Positions 43,372 to 50,703 of a stretch of 64,000 bases of DNA are shown in pieces. The notes beneath the pieces are model-generated. The model was given only the letters and a program-made list of their open reading frames with translations. It searched no databases and was not told where the DNA came from. The stretch spans positions 60,949 through 124,948 of the forward strand of contig NZ_FUWH01000012.1 in the NCBI RefSeq assembly GCF_900167075.1. The letters run 5' to 3'. The translations under genes and the position numbers were made by a program. Each line of letters begins with the position of its first letter. Position 1 is the stretch's first letter. The stretch comes from Sediminibacterium ginsengisoli (lineage in GTDB: Bacteria; Bacteroidota; Bacteroidia; Chitinophagales; Chitinophagaceae).

Positions 43372-43761
43372 TTAACGTTTGCTGAACTGGTAGCTTCTAC
43401 GTGCTTTCTTATGGCCGAATTTCTTACGTTCAACACCGCGCGGATCGCGTTTCAGCTGACCTGCTGCTTTCAGTGAAGGACGGAATTCTGCATTTACTTC
43501 CAGCAGCGCACGTGCAATACCCAGCTTCGCAGCTTCGGCCTGGCCTTTCAAACCACCACCTGCAGCATTGATAACGATATCGTACTTACCTACAACATCA
43601 GCTGTTTTCAATGGAGATTCTACCTGGTTCTGCAGGTATACCAGCGGAAAATATTCTTTATAATCTTTGTCGTTTACAGTGATCTTACCATCGCCCTTGC
43701 TGATGAAAACACGGGTAACGGCTTCTTTACGGCGACCAACTGCGTTTTTTTGTTTTTCCAT
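43372..43761 (-). CDS. rpsI: 30S ribosomal protein S9
   Basis: A 129-aa small-subunit protein with the S9 hallmarks: NAVGRRKEAVTRVFISKGDGKITVNDKDYKEYF at the N-terminus, GGGLKGQAEAAKLGIARALLEVNAEFRPSLKAAGQLKRDPRGVERKKFGHKKARRSYQFSKR at the C-terminus, where the last residues SKR reach into the decoding centre. Typical length. It starts 35 bp after the rplM stop and is in the same transcript. Confidence 0.97.
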   Translation of the reverse strand: MEKQKNAVGRRKEAVTRVFISKGDGKITVNDKDYKEYFPLVYLQNQVESPLKTADVVGKYDIVINAAGGGLKGQAEAAKLGIARALLEVNAEFRPSLKAAGQLKRDPRGVERKKFGHKKARRSYQFSKR

Positions 43762-43796
43762 TTATGTTGGAATTAAAGCGTTTTAAAAGTAGTTTC

Positions 43797-44240
43797 TTAG
43801 AATTTCAGTTCTTTAGGTTGCTGTGCGCTGTGCGGATGAGCCGTACCAGCATATACAAACAGCTTCTTGATCATTTTACGGCCAAGACGGTTTTTAGGCA
43901 GCATGCCTTTTACCGCTCTTTCCATGATCACTTCAGGACGACGCTTGATCAGATCCTGAGCTGCTTCTTCCTTCTTACCACCCGGATAACCAGAGTAGTT
44001 CAGGTATTGCTTGTCTTCGAACTTGTTGCCTGTGAAAACAACTTTTTCTGCATTGATGATGATCACATAATCGCCGCAATCTACGTGTGGCGTATAATAT
44101 GCTTTGTTTTTACCGCGCAGTACCGCCGCGATCTTGGAGGCAATACGTCCTACGGTTTGATTAGTACCGTCAACTACATACCAGTTGTGCTGTACGGTAG
44201 CCGCATTCGCATGCTTGGTGGTGAAATGAAGTTTACTCAT
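43797..44240 (-). CDS. rplM: 50S ribosomal protein L13
   Basis: A 147-aa large-subunit protein. The L13 signature is spread across WYVVDGTNQTVGRIASKIAAVLRGKNKAYYTPHVDCGDYVIIINAEKVVFTGNKFEDKQYLNYSGYPGG and the C-terminal VKGMLPKNRLGRKMIKKLFVYAGTAHPHSAQQPKEL. It is the first gene of the ribosomal operon, behind a strong Bacteroidota-type promoter (44294-44329) and a short leader with a GC-rich hairpin. Confidence 0.97.
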   Translation of the reverse strand: MSKLHFTTKHANAATVQHNWYVVDGTNQTVGRIASKIAAVLRGKNKAYYTPHVDCGDYVIIINAEKVVFTGNKFEDKQYLNYSGYPGGKKEEAAQDLIKRRPEVIMERAVKGMLPKNRLGRKMIKKLFVYAGTAHPHSAQQPKELKF

Positions 44241-44261
44241 GATATTTCTGTTTAAGTGATG

Positions 44262-44279
44262 CCGGCGCTATCCCGCCGG
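44262..44279 (-). promoter_or_regulatory. Hairpin in the rplM leader
   Basis: Arms CCGGCG and CGCCGG with a 6-nt loop, 21 nt before the rplM start codon in a leader of about 48 nt. It could serve autogenous control by L13 or S9, but I cannot place it in a described leader family. Confidence 0.45.
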
Positions 44280-44293
44280 TTTTTAATGGACGG

Positions 44294-44329
44294 CAAAGGT
44301 ACGGGCCTGTTAGGCATTTTTCCAACAAA
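44294..44329 (-). promoter_or_regulatory. Promoter of the rplM-rpsI-rpsB-tsf operon
   Basis: On the minus strand TTTGTTGG (44329-44322), a 20-bp spacer and TACCTTTG (44301-44294) match the Bacteroidota consensus closely. The predicted start of transcription is near 44288. Confidence 0.8.
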
Positions 44330-44557
44330 AAGGGGCCTTATTTAAAATCGCATCTTTATAATTAATTGATAATCAATAAAGAATTTGCACATTAATTTAT
44401 CATCATCCCTGGAATCCGCTAAAAACAAGGCATTTAAGGTTACAGGAACTATTTTGTCCCTTGCAGCAAGGCTTACAGCAAGATCCCGTATTCGGGAAAT
44501 AAGGAAGATGATGTTCAGTTCTCCAGCCATTACCTTTGATCACTTAATTCATCCGGC
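44330..44557. other. Spacer between the ribosomal operon and the amidohydrolase gene
   Basis: Together with the rplM leader this makes a 317-bp divergent region. Beyond the rplM promoter I see no ORF with coding character (a 62-codon frame at 44342-44530 has none) and no clear promoter for the amidohydrolase. Confidence 0.5.
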
Positions 44558-45730
44558 TTGAGCTACAGAAAATTCCTTGCTGACCAGCTTTTTACAGGCC
44601 ATTCCCTGCATACCAATGCCGGGCTGGTCCTTATCTCCGATCCTTCGGGCATGATCCTCGATATCGTACCTGAACAGGACGCCGGCGATGATATACTGCG
44701 CCTGGATGGCTTGCTTTCGCCCGGGTTTATCAACGCCCATTGTCATCTCGAGCTCAGCCATATGCGCGGGCAGATTCCCGAACACACCGGACTGGTGGAT
44801 TTTGTTTTCAACGTGGTTACCCAGCGCCATCTTCCCGAAGCGGAGATCAGGGACGCGATAGACAGGGCAGAAAATGAAATGCGGGAAAACGGTATCGTTG
44901 GCGTAGGCGATATCTGCAACACTGCTTTAACCCTCGCGCAGAAGCAAAAGGAAAACCTGGCTTATTATAATTTTGTTGAGGTAAGCGGCTGGGCTCCGGC
45001 TGTAGCTGCGGAACGTTATGCTAAAGCTGCCGAGCAGTGCGCCCTGTTCCGGAACGAATCTTCCGGCCGCGCCGTGCTGGTACCCCATGCTCCCTATTCC
45101 GTGTCGGATCCACTCTGGACCTTGCTGCAGCAGGGATTCGGCAGGCAAACCATCAGCATGCATAACCAGGAAACGGCTTTTGAAGACGAGCTTTTCCTTT
45201 CCGGAACCGGCGGGTTTTCCAGGATGTACGAAATGATGAAGCTAGATACTTCTTTCTTCCAACCAACAGGCAAAAGCAGCCTCGCTTCTTCCATCTCCCG
45301 TTTTGCAGATGCCGGGAAACTCCTGCTCGTACACAATACATTTACCGGAGCACAGGATCTTGACCTGCTGGCTGCATCCGGGCTCGAAGCATATCTATGC
45401 CTTTGCATCAACGCCAATCTCTATATTGAAAATGCCGTCCCGCCGGTGGAACTGTTCCGGAAATACGGCAACACGATGGTGGTTGGAACAGACAGCCTTG
45501 CCAGCAATCACAGTCTCAGTATCCTCGACGAGCTGAAAAGTATCGCACAGCATTTTCCGCAGGTACCCATGTCTGAAATGTTACAATGGGCAACACTTAA
45601 CGGTGCAAAAGCCTTGCAGATGGATGATGTTGCGGGTAGCTTTGACAAAGGGAAACGTCCGGGTATCATCCTGTTACAGCAGGCCCCCGGCAAAATTGAA
45701 ACCGTTACGACTGTACAAAGGATTCTTTGA
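44558..45730 (+). CDS. Metal-dependent amidohydrolase (cytosine deaminase / SAH-deaminase superfamily)
   Basis: A cytoplasmic hydrolase of 390 aa. The start is TTG at 44558: no in-frame ATG or GTG precedes the conserved first strand, and SYRKFLADQLFTG is the usual beginning in homologues. Metal ligands are H61 and H63 (GFINAHCHLELSH), later histidines in VPHAPYS and SMHNQET, and an aspartate in VVGTDSLASNHSLSILDELK. The family includes aminodeoxyfutalosine deaminase of the futalosine menaquinone route, adenosine and guanine deaminases, and chlorohydrolases; the HCHLELSH form is close to the group annotated as aminofutalosine deaminase, but I cannot settle the substrate. Both neighbours are unrelated. 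Confidence 0.85.
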   Translation: MSYRKFLADQLFTGHSLHTNAGLVLISDPSGMILDIVPEQDAGDDILRLDGLLSPGFINAHCHLELSHMRGQIPEHTGLVDFVFNVVTQRHLPEAEIRDAIDRAENEMRENGIVGVGDICNTALTLAQKQKENLAYYNFVEVSGWAPAVAAERYAKAAEQCALFRNESSGRAVLVPHAPYSVSDPLWTLLQQGFGRQTISMHNQETAFEDELFLSGTGGFSRMYEMMKLDTSFFQPTGKSSLASSISRFADAGKLLLVHNTFTGAQDLDLLAASGLEAYLCLCINANLYIENAVPPVELFRKYGNTMVVGTDSLASNHSLSILDELKSIAQHFPQVPMSEMLQWATLNGAKALQMDDVAGSFDKGKRPGIILLQQAPGKIETVTTVQRIL

Positions 45731-45822
45731 CATTAAAAGCTTTGTGAAGGATGGTTGTTCCTGCTCTGATCTGGAATTTCAGCTGTTGATGGCCAGACTT
45801 TAGAATACCCGGCCAGGTGCAG

Positions 45823-46122
45823 TTATGCAACGCTGGAGGAGAACGATTTAATTGAATTTAAAATCACTTTCTTGGATTGAGCTTCCTCCTCAATATCAAA
45901 GTCATCCTGCAGACCAAGCCAGAATTTTGCGGAATTACCAAAATACTTACTCAACCTCAGTGCCGTGTCTGCCGTGATTCGCCGGTTTCCTTTTATGATT
46001 TCAGAAATACGTGTCTGAGGTATTTCAATATCCTTCGCCAGTTTATAGGCCGAAATTGCTAACGGTAATAGAAATTCTTCGTTTAAAATTTCTCCCGGAT
46101 GAATATTTTTCAGCTTAGCCAT
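45823..46122 (-). CDS. higA: HigA-family antitoxin (XRE type)
   Basis: The DNA-binding antitoxin of a type II pair, 99 aa from the ATG at 46122 (MAKLKNIHPGEILNEEFLLP). The HTH_3 fold is LAISAYKLAKDIEIPQTRISEIIKGNRRITADTALRLSKYFGNSAKFWLGLQDDFDIEEE, the sequence pattern of the HigA/VapI group. A start 24 bp upstream would overlap the toxin gene by 14 bp; the ATG at 46122 leaves 10 bp. It should neutralise HigB and, with it, repress the operon through the palindrome at 46426-46438. Confidence 0.92.
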   Translation of the reverse strand: MAKLKNIHPGEILNEEFLLPLAISAYKLAKDIEIPQTRISEIIKGNRRITADTALRLSKYFGNSAKFWLGLQDDFDIEEEAQSKKVILNSIKSFSSSVA

Positions 46123-46132
46123 TGTTGTTGTT

Positions 46133-46414
46133 TTAATGATAATCAACTATTTCAACTTCTCTTGCGTTTCCGGCAACCCATTTAAAGATAATTCTCCATT
46201 GATCATTGATCCGAATACTATAGAAGTCTTTTAAATTTCCAGACAACTTCTCTAAGCGGTTAGCTGGTGGAATTCTTAAGTCTGTCAAATTAACAGAGTT
46301 GTTAATCATCCTTAATTTACGCCTGCCGATATTTTGAATCTCAACAGGCAATTTTTTAACCCGAATCCCCTCCCAGATGCTCTCTGTCTCAGAATTACCA
46401 AACGAAATAATCAT
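46133..46414 (-). CDS. higB: HigB-family toxin (RelE/ParE superfamily)
   Basis: A ribosome-dependent mRNA interferase of the host-inhibition (HigB/plasmid maintenance killer) group, 93 aa from the ATG at 46414. A TTG 27 bp upstream would place the start inside the -7 promoter box. The compact fold carries the family motif RKLRMINNSVNLTDLRIPPANRLEKLSGNLKDFYSIRINDQWRIIFKWVAGNAREVEIVDYH, ending in the IVDYH tail with likely catalytic residues in the C-terminal strands. Toxin precedes antitoxin, the usual order for higBA. Length and all landmarks are intact, so it is probably functional. Confidence 0.92.
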   Translation of the reverse strand: MIISFGNSETESIWEGIRVKKLPVEIQNIGRRKLRMINNSVNLTDLRIPPANRLEKLSGNLKDFYSIRINDQWRIIFKWVAGNAREVEIVDYH

Positions 46415-46425
46415 ACTATCGTTTT

Positions 46426-46438
46426 GCGTTACTAACGC
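46426..46438. promoter_or_regulatory. Candidate HigA operator
   Basis: The palindrome GCGTT-ACT-AACGC lies directly next to the -7 box, about 12 bp before the higB start. This is where the HigA-HigB complex would be expected to bind. Confidence 0.55.
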
Positions 46439-46446
46439 CAAAGGTA
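46439..46446 (-). promoter_or_regulatory. -7 promoter element of higBA
   Basis: On the minus strand TACCTTTG, an exact TAnnTTTG match identical to the rplM -7 box. The region 20-25 bp upstream has TTTAG followed by a T run, a weak -33 match. Confidence 0.6.
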
Positions 46447-46487
46447 TGCATTTTTTCAGGAATTAAAAAAACTAAACTTAACTGCTC

Positions 46488-47225
46488 CTAACTCAACACT
46501 TCCTGCAGAATGGAAAGGCTTTTCATTTCACCGAAATCGGAAATATGAAGCGCCAGGTAACTGTGGTAAGCCTCCAGCAGCTCCCGTCTCATGTGCCGGT
46601 TCAATGCAATCCGTTCAAGGTCATTGTAAAAATGCAGTGCCAATAATTGCGAAGTGATCTCTGCCTGACTTCCATCCAGAAAATATGGATGCAGCGGTTT
46701 TTCATGCATGAACACCCCTTCCTGCAAATCCAGTATGGGTGTGTCCCTGTGATAAGTTCCCTGCATGCGGAAACCCAGCTCGCTGCCGAGATGCAGTATA
46801 AAATAGAGCGGAAGGTTGGCGCTTAACGTGTCACTTCCCTTATCCAGCTGCTTTAACGTATCTTCTATCAGGTAAAAAAGTTCCGGGTTTGCTTCGGGCT
46901 GTTTCAGCGTATGCTGCAATAATTCGATCACATACATCGACACCGCATTTTTCTTTACATCGAACAGCAGGTTCTCGTACAGGTAGCCCCACTCAAAATT
47001 TTTGATGAACTGCAGTTGCTTCTGCTCATTGTGATAAACCTCCATATCCAGTATGGCGGCAGGCTGAAAATAACCGGCTTTTCCGGCGGATGTGCGGGTG
47101 CTTTTCCGTACCCCTTTTACCATGTAACTCTGGATGCCGAATAATTCCGTGTACAGGGTTGCAATGATGCTCGTGTCACCGTATTTCACTGTCCGTAAAA
47201 CAATTCCTTTGGTTGTGTGCACCAT
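46488..47225 (-). CDS. recO: DNA repair protein RecO
   Basis: A 245-aa recombination mediator that loads RecA onto SSB-coated single strands in the RecFOR pathway. The N-terminal OB fold is MVHTTKGIVLRTVKYGDTSIIATLYTELFGIQSYMVKGVRKS (residues 1-42), followed by the helical domain, AAILDMEVYHNEQKQLQFIKNFEW, and a helical C-terminus. The four-cysteine zinc site found in many RecO proteins is missing, as is usual in this phylum. Monocistronic between higBA and a terminator after pheS. Confidence 0.92.
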   Translation of the reverse strand: MVHTTKGIVLRTVKYGDTSIIATLYTELFGIQSYMVKGVRKSTRTSAGKAGYFQPAAILDMEVYHNEQKQLQFIKNFEWGYLYENLLFDVKKNAVSMYVIELLQHTLKQPEANPELFYLIEDTLKQLDKGSDTLSANLPLYFILHLGSELGFRMQGTYHRDTPILDLQEGVFMHEKPLHPYFLDGSQAEITSQLLALHFYNDLERIALNRHMRRELLEAYHSYLALHISDFGEMKSLSILQEVLS

Positions 47226-47264
47226 TGCGGGAAAATTGATCTGCGTAAAATTACCGCATAAGCA

Positions 47265-47291
47265 TAAAAAAGGGCCTGTAACCAGACCCTT
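47265..47291 (-). terminator. Intrinsic terminator after pheS
   Basis: Stem AAGGG-x-CTG against CAG-x-CCCTT (47270-47278 and 47283-47291) with one mismatch and a 4-nt loop; on the minus strand it is followed by TTTTTTATG. It separates pheS from recO. Confidence 0.7.
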
Positions 47292-47297
47292 ATTATC

Positions 47298-48329
47298 TTA
47301 TACTGCTCCTGTGAACTGCTTCAGGAAGCGGATATCATTCTGGGAATATAACCGCAGGTCGTTCACCTGGTATTTCAGTTGCGTGATCCTTTCCACACCC
47401 ATACCGAATGCGAAACCTGTGTATTTATTCGGATCGATGCCAAAGTTTTCCAGCACTTTCGGATGCACCATACCACTGCCGAGGATCTCTACCCAGCCGG
47501 TATGTTTACAGATATTACATCCATCACCACCGCAGATCAGGCAGCTGATGTCCATTTCTGCACTGGGCTCGGTGAAGGGGAAATAGCTGGGCCGGAAACG
47601 GACTTTTACATCCTTGCCGAACATTTCCTGCACAAAGAAATACAGGGTTTGTTTCAGGTCTGCAAAACTCACGTTCTCATCTATATATAAACCTTCCACC
47701 TGGTGAAAAAAGCAATGCGCTCGCGCACTTACGGTTTCATTACGGTAAACACGGCCCGGACAGATCACGCGGATCGGGGGTTTCTGGCTTTCCATTACGC
47801 GCGCCTGTACACTGCTGGTATGCGTACGGAGTAACCAGTCGGGGTTCTGACTGATGTAAAATGTATCCTGCATATCGCGCGCCGGATGGTCTTCCGGCAG
47901 GTTCATAGCACCGAAATTGTGCCAGTCGTCTTCAATTTCAGGTCCTTCGGCAACCGCAAAACCCAGCCTGCGGAAAATGGAAACGATCTGGTTACGGACA
48001 ATGCTCAGCGGATGTCTTGTTCCCACACCGATCTGGTCGCCGGGCAGGCTCCAGTCGTAGCCGGCAGCAGCTTCGCCGCCTTCAGTAGCGGTAGCTGCTT
48101 TCAGTTCCTCGTATCTTGCTTCTGCAAACTGTTTGAACTCGTTCAGTACCAGGCCGAAAGCTTTTTTCTGCTCGTTCGGCACTTCTTTCATCCCGCCCAT
48201 TACATCCTTTACAATTCCTTTGGTACCGAGGAATTTAATACGGAAAGCCTCAACCGCTTCGGGTGTTTTACCTTCAAAAGCGGCCATTTCCTTTTTATAG
48301 GCCTCCATCTGTTGCACTAACTGTTCCAT
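47298..48329 (-). CDS. pheS: Phenylalanyl-tRNA synthetase alpha subunit
   Basis: A 343-aa catalytic subunit of the PheST class II synthetase that charges tRNA-Phe. Start at the ATG at 48329 (MEQLVQQMEAYKKEM); upstream residues in the same frame do not resemble the family. After an N-terminal coiled coil (about 1-85), the catalytic core has GTRHPLSIVRNQIVSIFRRLGFAVAEGPEIEDDWHNFGAMNLPEDHPARDMQDTFYI, then LLRTHTSSVQARVME, RNETVSARAHCFFHQVEGLYID and the C-terminal GSGMVHPKVLENFGID and GFAFGMGVERITQLKY (motif 3). pheT is not in the window, which is common in Bacteroidota. It is divergent from the DUF4290 gene. Confidence 0.96.
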   Translation of the reverse strand: MEQLVQQMEAYKKEMAAFEGKTPEAVEAFRIKFLGTKGIVKDVMGGMKEVPNEQKKAFGLVLNEFKQFAEARYEELKAATATEGGEAAAGYDWSLPGDQIGVGTRHPLSIVRNQIVSIFRRLGFAVAEGPEIEDDWHNFGAMNLPEDHPARDMQDTFYISQNPDWLLRTHTSSVQARVMESQKPPIRVICPGRVYRNETVSARAHCFFHQVEGLYIDENVSFADLKQTLYFFVQEMFGKDVKVRFRPSYFPFTEPSAEMDISCLICGGDGCNICKHTGWVEILGSGMVHPKVLENFGIDPNKYTGFAFGMGVERITQLKYQVNDLRLYSQNDIRFLKQFTGAV

Positions 48330-48393
48330 GGGGCGAAGATAACGCAGATTTGATATGTGTAAAGGAGGATTTAACATCGCCTGTTGCATAAAT

Positions 48394-48426
48394 ATTGCCA
48401 TATAGCGCCGGCAATGCTTACATTTG
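48394..48426 (+). promoter_or_regulatory. Promoter of the DUF4290 gene
   Basis: ATTG (48394-48397), 21 bp, then TACATTTG (48419-48426), which is an exact -7 match. The start codon at 48448 is about 15 nt past the predicted transcription start. Confidence 0.55.
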
Positions 48427-48447
48427 CCTTTGCAGATTCACAATTAC

Positions 48448-49212
48448 ATGGAATATAATACCGACAGAAATTACCTTGGGATGAAGGAATACGGCCGTCA
48501 CGTACAGAAGATGGTTGAATTTCTCCTTACCATTGAAGACAGGGAAAAGAGGCAGCAGCAGGCGAATGCAGTGATTGAACTGATGGGCTTTCTGAACCCG
48601 CATCTGAAAAACGTTGAGGATTTCAAGCATAAATTATGGGATCACCTGTTCTTCATCAGCGATTTCAAGCTGGATGTAGATAGTCCATATCCTATTCCGC
48701 AAAGAGAGACCTATAAACAGAAACCGGATCCTTTGCCTTATCCGAAACGCCACCCGAGGTATGCCCACCTGGGTAAAAACCTGGAAGTGGTGATCGACAA
48801 GGCGCTGAAAGAAGAGAACCCTGAGAAAAAAGCCGGTTTCGCGCATGCCATTGCTTATTACATGAAGCTTGCTTACAGTAACTGGCATAAAGAACTGGTA
48901 CACGATGATGCCATCCGCAGTGAGCTGAACAATATCACCGGCGGTGAACTGGAGTTCAGCAACACGCCTTATATCAAACACCGCAATCAGAATTTTGAGC
49001 GCGATGACTACGGCAACAGCGGTGGCAGAAGCGGCGGACGCTGGCAGCAGAATTTCGGTGGCCGTAACAACAACAACCGTAACAACCGCAACAACAATAA
49101 TAACAACAGCGGCGGACGCAACAACAACCGTAACAATAATAACGGTGGCGGACGTAACAATAATAACCGTAACAATAATAACGGCGGTGGTCAGTTCAAA
49201 AAAAGGTATTGA
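48448..49212 (+). CDS. DUF4290 protein with an Asn/Arg/Gly-rich tail
   Basis: A cytoplasmic protein of 254 aa with no signal sequence; start at the ATG at 48448, supported by the promoter just upstream. Residues 1-180 are the helical DUF4290 domain (YNTDRNYLGMKEYGRHVQKMVEFLLTIEDREKRQQQANAVIELMGFLNPHLKNVEDFKHKLWDHLFFISDF; AIAYYMKLAYSNWHKELV). The last 75 residues are an almost pure Asn/Arg/Gly tract with tandem NNNNRNNR and SGGR units ending in QFKKRY. Such tails, like RGG domains, often bind RNA or drive condensates. The family is restricted to Bacteroidota and its role is unknown. The next gene is murA, as is frequent in this phylum. Confidence 0.88.
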   Translation: MEYNTDRNYLGMKEYGRHVQKMVEFLLTIEDREKRQQQANAVIELMGFLNPHLKNVEDFKHKLWDHLFFISDFKLDVDSPYPIPQRETYKQKPDPLPYPKRHPRYAHLGKNLEVVIDKALKEENPEKKAGFAHAIAYYMKLAYSNWHKELVHDDAIRSELNNITGGELEFSNTPYIKHRNQNFERDDYGNSGGRSGGRWQQNFGGRNNNNRNNRNNNNNNSGGRNNNRNNNNGGGRNNNNRNNNNGGGQFKKRY

Positions 49213-49234
49213 TCACAAGAATACTATTTACAGG

Positions 49235-49259
49235 AAGCCGGCATCCGCCGGCTTTTTTA
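49235..49259 (+). terminator. Intrinsic terminator after the DUF4290 gene
   Basis: Arms AAGCCGGC (49235-49242) and GCCGGCTT (49247-49254) with a 4-nt loop, followed by a T tract to 49258. It lies 23 bp past the stop codon. Confidence 0.9.
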
Positions 49260-49328
49260 TTGCCGCTAACCGGCTGAAACACTCTTATCCCTGCTTATAT
49301 TCGTTGTGTCATTTAATCCAACGTCTTT

Positions 49329-50636
49329 ATGAGTGCTTTTGAAGTAACAGGTGGCCGTCAGCTGAAGGGAGATATTCACCCGCAGGGTGCGAAAAACGAA
49401 GCGCTCCAGATCCTGGCAGCGGTATTACTCACCGCAGAGCCCGTAACCATTTCCAACATACCGGATATTCTCGATGTAAACCTGCTGCTGGAACTGCTGG
49501 AAGATATCGGCGTAAAAATTACCCGTACCGACAGGCATAGCTGTATACTGCAGGCCGATGATATCAACCAGGATTATCTCGCTTCAGAAGCTTTCCGTAA
49601 AAAAGGCGGGAAACTGCGCGGCAGCGTAATGCTGGCAGGGCCCATGCTCGCCCGTTTCAAAAAAGCCTATATCCCCAAACCAGGCGGCGACAAGATCGGA
49701 CGCAGGAGGCTGGATACCCATATCATCGGTTTTGAAAAGCTGGGCGCGAAATTCGAATACGATGAAGAGGCCGGCTGTTTCAAATTATCGGCATCTCAGC
49801 TTACCGGAACTTATATGCTGCTGGATGAACCTTCCGTTACCGGTACGGCCAATATTGTAATGGCAGCTGTTCTGGCTGAAGGGATCACCACTATCTATAA
49901 CGCCGCCTGCGAGCCTTACCTGCAGCAACTCTGTCATATGCTGAACAGGATGGGTGCCAGGATCACCGGCATCGGCAGCAACCTGCTGCAGATTGAGGGC
50001 GTAACAACATTGAAAGGTACCACACACCGCATGCTCCCCGACATGATAGAGATCGGAAGCTTTATCGGCCTGGCCGCCATGACGCAGAGCGAGATCACCA
50101 TCAAAAATGCCGGTGTTGCTCATTTGGGTGTGATCCCTGATAAGTTTGCGCAGCTGGGTATTCAGTTTTCTATTACGGGAGACGATATTCATATTCCCGC
50201 GCAGGACAGCTACGAGATCCAGACCTTTATGGATGGCGGCATTCTCACTATTTATGATCATCCCTGGCCCGGGTTCACGCCGGACCTGTTGAGTATTGTA
50301 CTCGTTGTAGCCACACAAGCCATCGGCAGCGTACTCATTCACCAGAAAATGTTCGAGAGCAGGTTGTTCTTTACGGATAAGCTGATCGACATGGGTGCAC
50401 AGATCATCCTCTGCGATCCGCACCGCGCAACGGTGATAGGTCTGGGCAGAAAACATAACCTCCGCGGCATCAGCATGAGCAGCCCCGATATCCGCGCCGG
50501 TCAGGCATTGCTCATCGCTGCATTGAGCGCAGAAGGAAAAAGTATTATCCAGAACATTGAACAGATCGATCGCGGCTATCAATACATCGATCAACGGTTA
50601 AATAATATCGGCGCAGCCATCCGGCGAATTGACTAA
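49329..50636 (+). CDS. murA: UDP-N-acetylglucosamine 1-carboxyvinyltransferase, Asp-type active site
   Basis: The first committed enzyme of peptidoglycan synthesis: transfer of enolpyruvate from PEP to UDP-GlcNAc in the cytoplasm. The 435-aa protein has the EPSP-synthase-like double fold; K22-N23 (GAKNEAL) and the later NAGVAHLGVIPDKFAQLGI and GRKHNLRGISMSSPDIRAGQALLIAAL elements are present. At the catalytic loop, where most enzymes have GGCxIGxRP, this one reads PGGDKIGRRRLDTH: the catalytic cysteine is aspartate (D121, codon 49689-49691). Cys-to-Asp MurA enzymes in other bacteria are active and not alkylated by fosfomycin. Monocistronic between two terminators. Confidence 0.95.
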   Translation: MSAFEVTGGRQLKGDIHPQGAKNEALQILAAVLLTAEPVTISNIPDILDVNLLLELLEDIGVKITRTDRHSCILQADDINQDYLASEAFRKKGGKLRGSVMLAGPMLARFKKAYIPKPGGDKIGRRRLDTHIIGFEKLGAKFEYDEEAGCFKLSASQLTGTYMLLDEPSVTGTANIVMAAVLAEGITTIYNAACEPYLQQLCHMLNRMGARITGIGSNLLQIEGVTTLKGTTHRMLPDMIEIGSFIGLAAMTQSEITIKNAGVAHLGVIPDKFAQLGIQFSITGDDIHIPAQDSYEIQTFMDGGILTIYDHPWPGFTPDLLSIVLVVATQAIGSVLIHQKMFESRLFFTDKLIDMGAQIILCDPHRATVIGLGRKHNLRGISMSSPDIRAGQALLIAALSAEGKSIIQNIEQIDRGYQYIDQRLNNIGAAIRRID

Positions 50637-50658
50637 GCCGTTCGTTCATCGCATTAAA

Positions 50659-50683
50659 AAAGCCAGTGTTGTACACTGGCTTT
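50659..50683. terminator. Bidirectional terminator between murA and the S10 peptidase
   Basis: Arms AAAGCCAGTGT (50659-50669) and ACACTGGCTTT (50673-50683) with a 3-nt loop, flanked by an A run on the left and TTT on the right, between two convergent genes. Confidence 0.85.
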
Positions 50684-50703
50684 CTCATTATTGTATTGCC
50701 GAC

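Noticed and set aside
44342..44530. 62-codon minus-strand frame upstream of rplM
   Set aside because: No coding pattern or homologous feature, and it covers part of the divergent promoter region.
48985..49200. Tandem DNA repeats resembling a CRISPR or minisatellite
   Set aside because: The repeats are in frame, encode the Asn/Arg/Gly tail and vary at codon third positions; there are no spacers.
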